DNA from: Denitromonas halophila
Lineage (GTDB): Bacteria > Pseudomonadota > Gammaproteobacteria > Burkholderiales > Rhodocyclaceae
Length of the DNA: 64,000 bases
Assembly (NCBI RefSeq): GCF_007625155.1
Contig: NZ_VMNK01000023.1
Coordinates: 56,647 to 120,646, forward strand
Direction: 5' to 3'
The position numbers were made by a program, and so were the translations under genes. Below, one piece after another: positions 30,338 to 38,684 of this stretch. Position 1 is the first letter of the stretch; each line of letters opens with the position of its first letter. Under the pieces are notes generated by a model. It was not told where the DNA came from and did not search any database. It worked only from the letters and a program-made list of their open reading frames with translations.

Positions 30338-33300
30338 TCACTGCCGCCCACGCAACCGCGGCACAACAACCTCCCAGTGCTCACAACGCACCGTGGCCAT
30401 GAACGCCGGCTCGGTGTCCTCTTTGTAGCGGGTAACGATGCCCGCAACCTCGCAGCTTTCCGGTGCGAGCGCCAGTCTGAAGGACTTTGCCGTCCGCCCC
30501 ACCCGATTGCCCTCACGGTCGACAATCAAGAGCCGGTCTCCGTCCGGTCGCAATTCCAGCGGATCACCAGGGTTGAGCTTGCGGATCGCATCGTGGACTG
30601 GCGCACCAGTGCGCAGCCGGCCCGCAAAACCAAGATCAACATCCCCAAGCGACAGCGTCTGGTACCGAACATCCAAGGCCGGATCAGGCGCGCCTTCAAA
30701 ACGACGGGTCTGAACACAAGGGGCGAGCGTGGAGACAAATGGGTTGCCGGGCGCGAAATCGCACAGCGTCAGCGTTTCCTCCGCCCGTGTCATTCCCACG
30801 TAGTAGAGCCTCCGGCCTTCCTCCACCTGCTCGGCGGCCACGTCCCACTGTCCGTCGAGCAAGGCGACATGGCGAAACTCCAGCCCCTTGGCGGCGTGAA
30901 CGGTACCCAGAAAAAGCCCGGGCTGCCGTTGCTGGCGCATCTCTCGCGCATAGTCGTAGAGCCAGTTAATCACGGTCGCGGGGGCAAGCTGACACGCCCC
31001 GTATTCAACCGCCAGCTGCTCAAAGGCGAGCTCGAAGAATTGGCACCAAACCGAGTCAAGCGCCTGTTTCCGCACGAGCCCTGCGACCGCCGACACGTCC
31101 AGCGAAACCTCATCGACAGACCGCAGCTGCGTGACAAGTCGAACAAATGGCCGCAGACGCGCCAGTGGCAGCGCGCCTTGTTTGTCCGACGCCAGGAAAT
31201 AAGGAATACCGCGCTGCTCGCACATGGCCTGTAGCGGCCAGAGGTAGCGATGGCTGCGCGCAAGCACCGCAAAGCCCTGCCAGTCGTCCCGTCCTTCCAG
31301 AGCGCCCAGCCTGTGAAACTCTGCCATCACGGCTTGCGCCTGAAGATTTCCGCTCGCACGGTCGCCCCCGGGGAGGCAGACGCGGAGCACGTTTCCTTGC
31401 CGCTCCTTGTCGATCTCGCACCACTCGCCCCCTGCCGGTTGACCGGTCCGGGCCTGATCAATGCGGATCGGCTGCTCGGCTTTCAGCCGCGCGTGGTTTT
31501 GTTCGATCAGCAGGTTCGAGGCCACGATGATGGCGCGGCTGGAGCGGTAGTTTTCAACGAGATAGCTGACCTCTGCTGCGTACTCCTCACAAAAGCGCTC
31601 AATATGCCGGTTGCTGCCCCCGCGCCACTGGTAGATATTCTGGTCATCGTCGCCCACCGCCAGAATGCACAAGTCCCCCTCCTGCTCGCCGTAGCGCCTG
31701 GACAGCCCGCTGACGAGTCGATATTGACGATCGTCGATGTCCTGGTACTCATCGACCAGAATGTAGCGATAGCCTTGCAGCAGGCGTTCGCGCAGATCAT
31801 CGTCGCCTTCAACGAGTGTGCGCCCTTCCAGCAGATCCGCCGCCCGGTCGAGGATGGCGTCGAGCTCGCCCTCCTCCACCTTGTCCCGACGATCAAAACT
31901 TGTCCCGGTCAGGCGCATCGCCATGGCGTGGTAGGTCAGTACGGTCAGCCCCACGGCATCGTTGCCGACCAGCGCGAAGAGCCGCGTGCGGATCTCGTTG
32001 GCTGCGTGACGATTAAACGTCAGCGCAATAATCGCCGAAGCGGGCACGCGCCGCACACGCAGCAAATAGGCAATGCGATGCACGACAAGGCGTGTCTTGC
32101 CCGATCCAGGCCCGGCAAGCACCAGGCGGTTGCGATCCTGGTGCTCCGTTACGATGGCTTTTTGCGTGGCATTGAGCGAATCGGTGATCGCCTTCCAGGA
32201 CCCCTCGCTGGTGGCAAGCTGAAGAATGTCTTCCTTGCCCTGAAAATACTGCCCCAGAAAGCTGTCCTTGCTGCAGGTGAAGTACTGCATGATCAAGCGC
32301 AGTGCATCGGCCATTTCCCGAACCGCAACTTCCGCGTATTCCCGCATCACGTGTACCTGGATGCGACGCTCCCGGTAGTGTTCGTCCAGGCGCTGAAAAT
32401 CATCCTTCACGTAGCGCTGACCGTGCTTGTCCGGGTTGATGTCGATGGTCATGGCTCGCCGCATCACGGTCATACCATGGTTGAGCGTCAGGATCTCCTG
32501 GTGGTGGAGGTATAGCAGCACATGCTCAAGCGCCTTCAGCCGCTGCTCCGGTTTGATCGTGGCGTTGAGCTCGAGGTCGCCCGCGAGCAAGTTTTGCAGC
32601 TCACCGAAAGTAGTGTTGACGAGCAAATCCTTGCCGCGCTGATTCGGCGGCAGCTTGGCCAGCAAAAACGGCAACAACACGGCCGCGATCCGGCGCCGCT
32701 TCTCCCCCAGGCCTTCGATTTGCGACCACGTATACCCACCCCGTATCCGCAGCTTGAGGTAGTCCCGATTCAATTGCCGAAGCTCAAAGCTGCTGCGCTG
32801 CTGGCTGTCACCGTCGCGGTCCAGCGCCAAGCTGTGCAACAGGCGGGAGACATGTAAGGGCAGCACATCGGATTGCCCGCAGCGCTCGCGCAATTGGGCT
32901 GTCAGTGGCGGCAAATTCACGTCCTGCCACGAGCCATCATCTGCGTCAGGCGCCAGTTCGCGTAGCGCCGAGAACAGCGCAGCCTCCAGTTGCAAGCAGT
33001 TTTTCAGGCGCTCGCTGGATGCGCCCGCCATACCGTAGCGCAGGTAAATCGTCAGCTGAGAATCGTTTTCCAGCAGGCCAAGGGCTTCGAGTTGCCGGAG
33101 TGCGCCGCTGACCTCCTCGCTGGTCTGCTCGGTCAGTTGCATCAATTGGTCAGTGTTGATGCGCTCATCCGCGTCGGCGGCGTACAGGTAACGCAAAATC
33201 GCCCGAAACTCCTCGCACCGCCGCTCTGGCAAACGCGCGCATTCAAGCCGTGCCTCCGCCGCCTCTTCACTCAAGCAAAGCCGGGCAGGAAAAACCCTGG

Positions 33301-35467
33301 TGTGATTCTCCTCACGCCGGAGAAACTGGCCACGCTCCAACCAGGCAATCGCGGTAACCACCTTGGTTTCAGCATCGCGATCATCCGCCTCAAAGGTGGT
33401 CTGCACCGCATCATCCTGCAGGATCTCCCCGGCGGTAATCACCAGCTGCCCCCCCTTGCGCCGAGCGGCCTCAAAGCGAAGCTTCTTGAGAATCTGTTGA
33501 ATGTCCTTGTAGCTCAGGCGGGAGCGTTCGCTCAGCCCAAACTGAGACTCGATGTCTTGCGGGTCGTAGAGCAACACGCAACGCGCGTCATCCTGATCCC
33601 GCCCCGCCCGGCCGGCCTCCTGCAGATAGTTCTCGAGCGAACCGGGGATATCGGCATGAATGACCAGCCGCACATCTTGCTTGTCCACCCCCATCCCGAA
33701 GGCGTTGGTCGCAACAATCACCCGCAGACCGCCGCGAATGAAGTCCTCCTGGATATCCTTCTTTTCGTGCGGCTGCAGCCCGGCGTGAAAGTATTTGCAA
33801 GGCCAATTCTGGCCGATCAGGAAATCGGCCAGATCTTCCGCCTTCTTCCGGCTGGACACGAACACCACCGCGCCGCCCTCGCGCGCCAGCAACTCATCGG
33901 CAAGCAACTGGTGGGTACGTGCGAACTTCTCGCCCGCACTGACGGGAAACACTTCGAAATGCAGATTGGGGCGCTCCGGCGTGCCGATGAACGACTTGAA
34001 GCTGACACCGAGTTCATCCAGGAAATGCGCGCGAATATCCTCCAGCACATCCTGTTTGGCGGTGGCGGTAAAACACCCAATCGGCGCAAGTTTGCCCGCG
34101 CCCGAAAACTCGCGGATGAAACGTGCAGCGTACAAATAGTCCGGCCGAAAATCATTGCCCCATTTCGACAAACAGTGCGCCTCATCGAAGATCCAGGCAC
34201 CGATCTGCCGGTTCGCGATGGCCCGTCGGAACGCCTTGTTGCGGAACTGCTCAGGTGACACCAGCAAGATGCCCACGTCGCCGAGTTGGATCTTTTCGAG
34301 CACATCCGCGCGCTCCGGCATGGTCAGCAGCCCGTTCAATGCCGCAGCGCATTGCACGTTACGCGCCAGCAAACCATCAACCTGGTCCTTCATCAGCGAC
34401 TGCAGGGGCGAAATGATCACCGTCAGGCTACCGTTGCGGTGATAGCGATTCAGCGCCGGTAGCTGATAGCAAATGGACTTCCCCCCGCCCGTCGCAAGCA
34501 CCGCCAGCACCGACTCGCCACGCATGCCGGCAAGCACGATATCGTGCTGCGCGCTCTGCCCCGCCGCCTCGTAACGAAAATCATCAAACCCGAAGTAGCG
34601 TTTGAGCTCCCGCCGGGGGTCGTGGGTCGTGCTGCAATACGAGCAGGCCGGGTCATCACAGGGGCGGTCGCGCAGCTCGGCAATCAACTGTCCAACGGCC
34701 GGAAACTGATGTCGAACCCACGGCGCGAGCACCGAGTTGCCACCGGACACGCTCAACCAGGCAAGCACATAGGCGATCGACCAGTGAAGCTCGGTTTGCT
34801 GCAGGTCTTGCTCGATCAACCGACCGAGTCGAACGCTGCACACCTTCAGCGCCCGGGACAGCGCCGGATCAGTCTCAGCAAGCAGCAAAGGGATACGCTG
34901 CGCGACATCCGCTATCGACAACGGCGCCTGCCGAGTCAGAGAAAACACGAAGTTGCCCAGCCCCGGGCCGGTGCGAGGTGCAATCAAAGCCTGATAGCAA
35001 AGCATTTCATCCGCGTTGCTCTCAAACAGCTTCGCAAACGCCGCTTGCTGATCGGCAAAAAGCGTCAGCGTGGCACGGCAATCCGACAACGGCGAATTCA
35101 GGCTATCGCGGATCAGTTTGTAGTCTTTGATCAGCCGATGATACGGATTCTGCGGAAACGCCAAGGGCGACAATCGCAGCGTATCGACAACCGGCAACTG
35201 CAACGCCGCCGAAGCGGGGGCCGCCGAGCGCAACACCGGCAAATCGTGCGCAACGAGATTGTGGCCGAGAATGAAACTCGCCCCCTCGCACATACGCTCC
35301 AGTCGCGCCAGCGCCGCATCGAGCCGCTTGCCCGCATTGACTTCAAGGGTTTCGCCCGTGTCCGGCCGAAGGGCCCCGATCTTGATAATCTGCTCAGGCC
35401 CACCGTCCCGCGGCGGCACGGTTTCCAGATCCAGAACCAGGCATTTGGGCTGCGTTAATTGCGCCAT
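30338..35467 (-). CDS. Giant fusion: DEDD exonuclease - RecQ helicase - UvrD-like helicase
   Basis: Predicted DNA repair or defence enzyme of 1709 aa. An exonuclease-like domain (about 8-170) has DLE (D13, E15) and GHNLVAHD (D75). A RecQ-type SF2 helicase (about 300-700) follows a small CX4CX2C-like cluster (CDDPACSYC) and shows Walker A ATGGGKS near 325, DEAH near 430 and QEAGRAGRD near 620, then winged-helix-like regions. A UvrD/PcrA SF1 helicase (about 1100-1600) has AGPGSGKT near 1120, DEYQDID near 1240, GDDDQNIYQWRGG near 1276, VHAAKGLEF near 1526 and YVGMTRA near 1558. The last 90 residues resemble a HIRAN-like DNA-end domain (LELRPDGDRLLIVDREGNRVG). ATG at 35467 chosen because the exonuclease motif starts at once. 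Convergent with feoB, divergent from the restriction operon. A defence role is inference. Confidence 0.88.
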   Translation of the reverse strand: MAQLTQPKCLVLDLETVPPRDGGPEQIIKIGALRPDTGETLEVNAGKRLDAALARLERMCEGASFILGHNLVAHDLPVLRSAAPASAALQLPVVDTLRLSPLAFPQNPYHRLIKDYKLIRDSLNSPLSDCRATLTLFADQQAAFAKLFESNADEMLCYQALIAPRTGPGLGNFVFSLTRQAPLSIADVAQRIPLLLAETDPALSRALKVCSVRLGRLIEQDLQQTELHWSIAYVLAWLSVSGGNSVLAPWVRHQFPAVGQLIAELRDRPCDDPACSYCSTTHDPRRELKRYFGFDDFRYEAAGQSAQHDIVLAGMRGESVLAVLATGGGKSICYQLPALNRYHRNGSLTVIISPLQSLMKDQVDGLLARNVQCAAALNGLLTMPERADVLEKIQLGDVGILLVSPEQFRNKAFRRAIANRQIGAWIFDEAHCLSKWGNDFRPDYLYAARFIREFSGAGKLAPIGCFTATAKQDVLEDIRAHFLDELGVSFKSFIGTPERPNLHFEVFPVSAGEKFARTHQLLADELLAREGGAVVFVSSRKKAEDLADFLIGQNWPCKYFHAGLQPHEKKDIQEDFIRGGLRVIVATNAFGMGVDKQDVRLVIHADIPGSLENYLQEAGRAGRDQDDARCVLLYDPQDIESQFGLSERSRLSYKDIQQILKKLRFEAARRKGGQLVITAGEILQDDAVQTTFEADDRDAETKVVTAIAWLERGQFLRREENHTRVFPARLCLSEEAAEARLECARLPERRCEEFRAILRYLYAADADERINTDQLMQLTEQTSEEVSGALRQLEALGLLENDSQLTIYLRYGMAGASSERLKNCLQLEAALFSALRELAPDADDGSWQDVNLPPLTAQLRERCGQSDVLPLHVSRLLHSLALDRDGDSQQRSSFELRQLNRDYLKLRIRGGYTWSQIEGLGEKRRRIAAVLLPFLLAKLPPNQRGKDLLVNTTFGELQNLLAGDLELNATIKPEQRLKALEHVLLYLHHQEILTLNHGMTVMRRAMTIDINPDKHGQRYVKDDFQRLDEHYRERRIQVHVMREYAEVAVREMADALRLIMQYFTCSKDSFLGQYFQGKEDILQLATSEGSWKAITDSLNATQKAIVTEHQDRNRLVLAGPGSGKTRLVVHRIAYLLRVRRVPASAIIALTFNRHAANEIRTRLFALVGNDAVGLTVLTYHAMAMRLTGTSFDRRDKVEEGELDAILDRAADLLEGRTLVEGDDDLRERLLQGYRYILVDEYQDIDDRQYRLVSGLSRRYGEQEGDLCILAVGDDDQNIYQWRGGSNRHIERFCEEYAAEVSYLVENYRSSRAIIVASNLLIEQNHARLKAEQPIRIDQARTGQPAGGEWCEIDKERQGNVLRVCLPGGDRASGNLQAQAVMAEFHRLGALEGRDDWQGFAVLARSHRYLWPLQAMCEQRGIPYFLASDKQGALPLARLRPFVRLVTQLRSVDEVSLDVSAVAGLVRKQALDSVWCQFFELAFEQLAVEYGACQLAPATVINWLYDYAREMRQQRQPGLFLGTVHAAKGLEFRHVALLDGQWDVAAEQVEEGRRLYYVGMTRAEETLTLCDFAPGNPFVSTLAPCVQTRRFEGAPDPALDVRYQTLSLGDVDLGFAGRLRTGAPVHDAIRKLNPGDPLELRPDGDRLLIVDREGNRVGRTAKSFRLALAPESCEVAGIVTRYKEDTEPAFMATVRCEHWEVVVPRLRGRQ

Positions 35468-35941
35468 TCGATGCTCTGTCGCTCGCCTCGGCAGGGTTGA
35501 CGTTGATACAGACACCGCACAATCCAACACGCGGCAAGCACGATACGCCGGCATCTGCAGACAAGCTCGCATGATAACGACGTTTCAGCCCTCATGACGA
35601 TGATAGTCGTGAAGGGTCGCTGACAATGGTGCAATGCATACGGTATTGGAATCACCACAGAGCCCGGCGCGAATGCGTGCTATCAGCACGCTACTCCTAC
35701 TTCTAGCGGCGCAGCTCTGACGCTTGGCCGTCGCCGGTCGGCAGTCTGAATGGGCCGCTTTGACTATGAGCTACAGCGGCTCTTCGGCCGGAGCGGCCTG
35801 ATGATGCCCGCTTTGATATAGTCCGCAATCGGTATAAAACCGTCCTTCGGATTTTCCTTCCCATTTGTATGATGGCAGGATGTCTCAAGTTTTCACTCTG
35901 TACCAATAAGTAGTTAGTAAACACGAAAGGGCATTACGCTG
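35468..35941. other. Intergenic region between the helicase fusion and hsdM
   Basis: About 470 bp with no credible gene; a 73-codon minus-strand open frame (35703-35924) has no recognisable features and begins in the hsdM leader. Short G/C-rich repeats (GCGGCTCTTCGGCCGGAGCGGCC around 35775-35800 is split here) look like decayed DNA. A weak promoter, TTCGGA (35846-35851) with 16 bp to TATGAT (35868-35873), could drive hsdM, which has AAAGGG about 10 bases before its ATG. Confidence 0.4.
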
Positions 35942-37507
35942 ATGGCTAGCAATACTGGTAGAGAAAAATCCCTCGAATCCTGGATCTGGGACGCTGCCTG
36001 CTCCATCCGCGGGGCAAAGGATGCACCGAAATACAAGGACTACATCCTCCCGCTGATCTTCACCAAGCGCCTCTGCGATGTCTTCGACGATGAACTGAAT
36101 CGCATCGCCAAGGAAGTCGGCTCGCGCAAGAAGGCCTTCCAGCTCGCCAAGGCCGACCACAAGCTCGTCCGCTTCTACCTCCCCCTCGTGCCGGATGACC
36201 CCGAGCAGCCGGTCTGGTCCGTCATCCGCAAGCTCGCAGACAAGATCGGCGAAGGCGTCACCACCCACATGCGCGCCATCGCCCGCGAAAACCCGCTGCT
36301 GCAGGGCATCATCGACCGCGTCGACTTCAACGCCACCACCCACGGCCAGCGCGACCTCGACGACGACCGCCTCTCCAACCTCATCGAGGCTGTCAGCACC
36401 AAGCGCCTCGGGCTCGACGACGTCGAGGCCGACATCATCGGCAAGAGCTACGAATACCTGATCCGCAAGTTCGCCGAGGGCGGCGGCCAGAGCGCCGGCG
36501 AGTTTTACACCCCGCCCGAAGTCGGCACCATCATGTCCCGTGTGCTCCAGCCCGAGCCCGGCATGGAAATCTACGACCCCACCTGCGGCTCCGGCGGGCT
36601 GCTCGTCAAATGCGAGATCGCCATGGAGGAACGCACCCAGGGCAAGAAGCGCACCGTCGCCCCGCTGAGACTGTTCGGCCAAGAATTCACCCCCGAGACC
36701 TGGGCCATGGCCAACATGAACATGATCATCCATGACATGGAAGGCCAGATCGAGATCGGCGACACCTTCAAGAACCCCAAATTCCGCACCAGGCAGGGCA
36801 AACTCCGCACCTTCGACCGCGTCGTCGCCAATCCCATGTGGAACCAGGACTGGTTCACCGAGGCCGACTACGACAACGACGAACTCGACCGCTTCCCCGC
36901 CGGGGCCGGCTTCCCCGGCAAATCCTCCGCCGACTGGGGCTGGGTGCAGCACATGCATGCCAGCCTCAACGCCACCGGTCGCGCCGCCGTCGTCCTCGAC
37001 ACCGGCGCCGCCTCGCGAGGATCGGGCAATGCCGGCACCAACAAGGAAAAGACCGTCCGCCAGTGGTTCGTCGATCACGACCTCATCGAGAGCGTCCTCT
37101 ACCTGCCCGAAAACCTTTTCTACAACACCACCGCCCCCGGCATCGTGCTGTTCCTCAACAAGGCCAAGCCGAAAGATCGCAAGGGCAAGGTCTTCCTCGT
37201 CAACGCCAGCCAGGTCTTTGAAAAGGGCGACCCCAAGAACTTCATCCCCGATGCAGGCATCCAGCGCATCGCCGACACGCTCATCGGCTGGACCGAAGCC
37301 GAAAAACTCAGCCGCATCGTCGAACACGCCGAGCTTGCGAAAAACGACTACAACATCTCCCCCAGCCGCTACATCCACACCTCAGATGCCGAAACCTACC
37401 GGCCCATTGCAGAGATCGTCGAGGAACTGGCCGTGATCGAGGCCGGGGCGCGGGAGACCGACAAGGCATTGCGGGACATCCTCAAACAACTGGGCGTGTC
37501 GGCATGA
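35942..37507 (+). CDS. hsdM: Type I restriction-modification methyltransferase subunit HsdM
   Basis: N6-adenine DNA methyltransferase subunit of 521 aa; with HsdS it forms the modification enzyme and with HsdR the restriction complex. An HsdM N-terminal helical domain (about 10-140) precedes the Rossmann-like catalytic domain. GGGQSAGEFYTPPEVG marks its start, motif I is DPTCGSGGLL near 211-220, and motif IV reads NPMW at 297-300 instead of the usual NPPF/NPPY. The catalytic Asn and the aromatic position are kept. First gene of a coupled operon; the stop overlaps the rhuM start (ATGA). Confidence 0.95.
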   Translation: MASNTGREKSLESWIWDAACSIRGAKDAPKYKDYILPLIFTKRLCDVFDDELNRIAKEVGSRKKAFQLAKADHKLVRFYLPLVPDDPEQPVWSVIRKLADKIGEGVTTHMRAIARENPLLQGIIDRVDFNATTHGQRDLDDDRLSNLIEAVSTKRLGLDDVEADIIGKSYEYLIRKFAEGGGQSAGEFYTPPEVGTIMSRVLQPEPGMEIYDPTCGSGGLLVKCEIAMEERTQGKKRTVAPLRLFGQEFTPETWAMANMNMIIHDMEGQIEIGDTFKNPKFRTRQGKLRTFDRVVANPMWNQDWFTEADYDNDELDRFPAGAGFPGKSSADWGWVQHMHASLNATGRAAVVLDTGAASRGSGNAGTNKEKTVRQWFVDHDLIESVLYLPENLFYNTTAPGIVLFLNKAKPKDRKGKVFLVNASQVFEKGDPKNFIPDAGIQRIADTLIGWTEAEKLSRIVEHAELAKNDYNISPSRYIHTSDAETYRPIAEIVEELAVIEAGARETDKALRDILKQLGVSA

Positions 37508-38550
37508 AAAAGAAGCCAGACAACAAGAAAACTTCCCTCGCGCGTTCATCCGCCGTCGAATACCTCACCTTCGTCGCTGCACAGGGTCAAGGTGGCGTCG
37601 AGGTGGTTTATGCCGACGAGGACATCTGGCTGACGCAAAAAATGATGGGTGTCCTCTACGACGTGAAGACCCCCACCATCAACTACCACCTCAAAACTAT
37701 CTTCGCCGACAACGAACTCACGGAGCATGCAGTTATTCGAAAATTTCGAATAACTGCCGCCGATGGCAAAAACTACGACACCGGCCACTACAGTCTCTCC
37801 GCCATCATCGCCGTCGGCTACAAAGTCAACTCCGAGCGGGCCGTCCAGTTCCGCAAATGGGCGACCACCGTAGTCAAGGAGTTCACCATCAAGGGCTTCG
37901 CGATGGACGACGAGCGCCTCAAGGCAGGTGGCACCGTCCTGACCAGACAGTACTTCGAAGAACAACTCCAGCGCGTCCGCGAAATCCGCCTCAGCGAGCG
38001 CAAGTTCTACCAGAAGATCACCGACATCTACGCCACCGCCATCGACTACGACCGCAGCGCCACCGCCACCCAGCGCTTCTTCGCCGCCGTGCAGAACAAG
38101 CTCCACTGGGCCATCCACGGCCACACCGCCGCCGAGGTCATCGTGGACCGGGCCGATGCCGGGAAACAGCACATGGGCCTGAGCACATGGAAAGATGCAC
38201 CCCACGGAAAGATCCAGAAGTTCGATGTCAGCGTCGCCAAAAACTACCTCACCGAACCGGAGATGGCGCAACTCGCCCGCCTCGTCAACGCCTACCTCGA
38301 TATCGCTGAAGACATGGCCCAGCGGCACATCCCCATGACCATGCAGGACTGGGAAACACGCCTCAACCGCTTCATCGAAGCCACCGACCGGGAAATCCTG
38401 CAGGACGCCGGCAAAGTCACCGCCGAAATCGCCAAGGCCCACGCCGAATCCGAGTTCGAGAAGTACCGTATCGTCCAGGATTGCCTGTTTGTCTCGGATT
38501 TCGACGCCCAGGTGCTGGGGATGGGCAACGTGGAAGGAGACGCGGAATGA
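37504..38550 (+). CDS. rhuM: RhuM-family protein
   Basis: A 348-aa protein of the RhuM family, named from a Salmonella pathogenicity-island gene and often found within type I restriction loci. The N-terminal region has the signature DIWLTQKMMGVLYDVKTPTI and HLKTIFADNEL, followed by YSLSAIIAVGYKVNSERAVQFRKWA, a KilA-N/BRO-like DNA-binding pattern. A C-terminal helical domain with a Fic/DOC-like HWAIHGHTAAEV element follows. Its biochemical role is not established. It is coupled by ATGA overlaps to hsdM upstream and to a 45-codon ORF downstream. Confidence 0.85.
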   Translation: MKKKPDNKKTSLARSSAVEYLTFVAAQGQGGVEVVYADEDIWLTQKMMGVLYDVKTPTINYHLKTIFADNELTEHAVIRKFRITAADGKNYDTGHYSLSAIIAVGYKVNSERAVQFRKWATTVVKEFTIKGFAMDDERLKAGGTVLTRQYFEEQLQRVREIRLSERKFYQKITDIYATAIDYDRSATATQRFFAAVQNKLHWAIHGHTAAEVIVDRADAGKQHMGLSTWKDAPHGKIQKFDVSVAKNYLTEPEMAQLARLVNAYLDIAEDMAQRHIPMTMQDWETRLNRFIEATDREILQDAGKVTAEIAKAHAESEFEKYRIVQDCLFVSDFDAQVLGMGNVEGDAE

Positions 38551-38684
38551 CCGGGAAGATTTTTCAACCGCAGATGACGCAGATGAACGCAGATGGTTTT
38601 TTGAAATTCTTGATCTGCGCCAATCTGCGACATCTGCGGTTAAACATGGCCTTGAAGGGGATTCTGGAGAAGATCGGGGTATGA
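38547..38684 (+). CDS. 45-codon ORF formed mostly by a palindromic repeat, coupling rhuM to hsdS
   Basis: An ORF of 45 codons that starts inside the rhuM stop (ATGA at 38547-38550) and ends inside the hsdS start (ATGA at 38681-38684). Most of it is the palindromic repeat at 38566-38641, and the peptide (MTGKIFQPQMTQMNADGF and onward) resembles the translation of such dispersed repeats, not a known domain. A GGAG-type ribosome site for hsdS lies in its 3' part. Its likely role is passive: it keeps ribosomes moving from rhuM into hsdS. Whether a stable peptide is made is unknown. Confidence 0.5.
   Translation: MTGKIFQPQMTQMNADGFLKFLICANLRHLRLNMALKGILEKIGV
38566..38641. repeat. 76-bp imperfect palindrome (REP/MITE-like dispersed repeat)
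   Basis: Two 29-nt arms, 38566-38594 and 38613-38641, are inverted copies with four mismatches, around an 18-nt loop. Each arm contains three CGCAGAT-type units spaced about ten bases apart (AACCGCAGATG at the outer edge). The form matches dispersed intergenic palindromes seen in varied bacterial genomes. RNA from it would fold into a long hairpin just before hsdS. Confidence 0.8.

Noticed and set aside
32500..32520. TGGTGGAGG-like string in the helicase gene as an att site matching tRNA-Ala
   Set aside because: Only nine bases match, it lies inside a coding region, and no flanking similarity to the tRNA exists.
35703..35924. A 73-codon minus-strand frame before hsdM
   Set aside because: No ribosome site or conserved feature, and it begins in the hsdM leader region.
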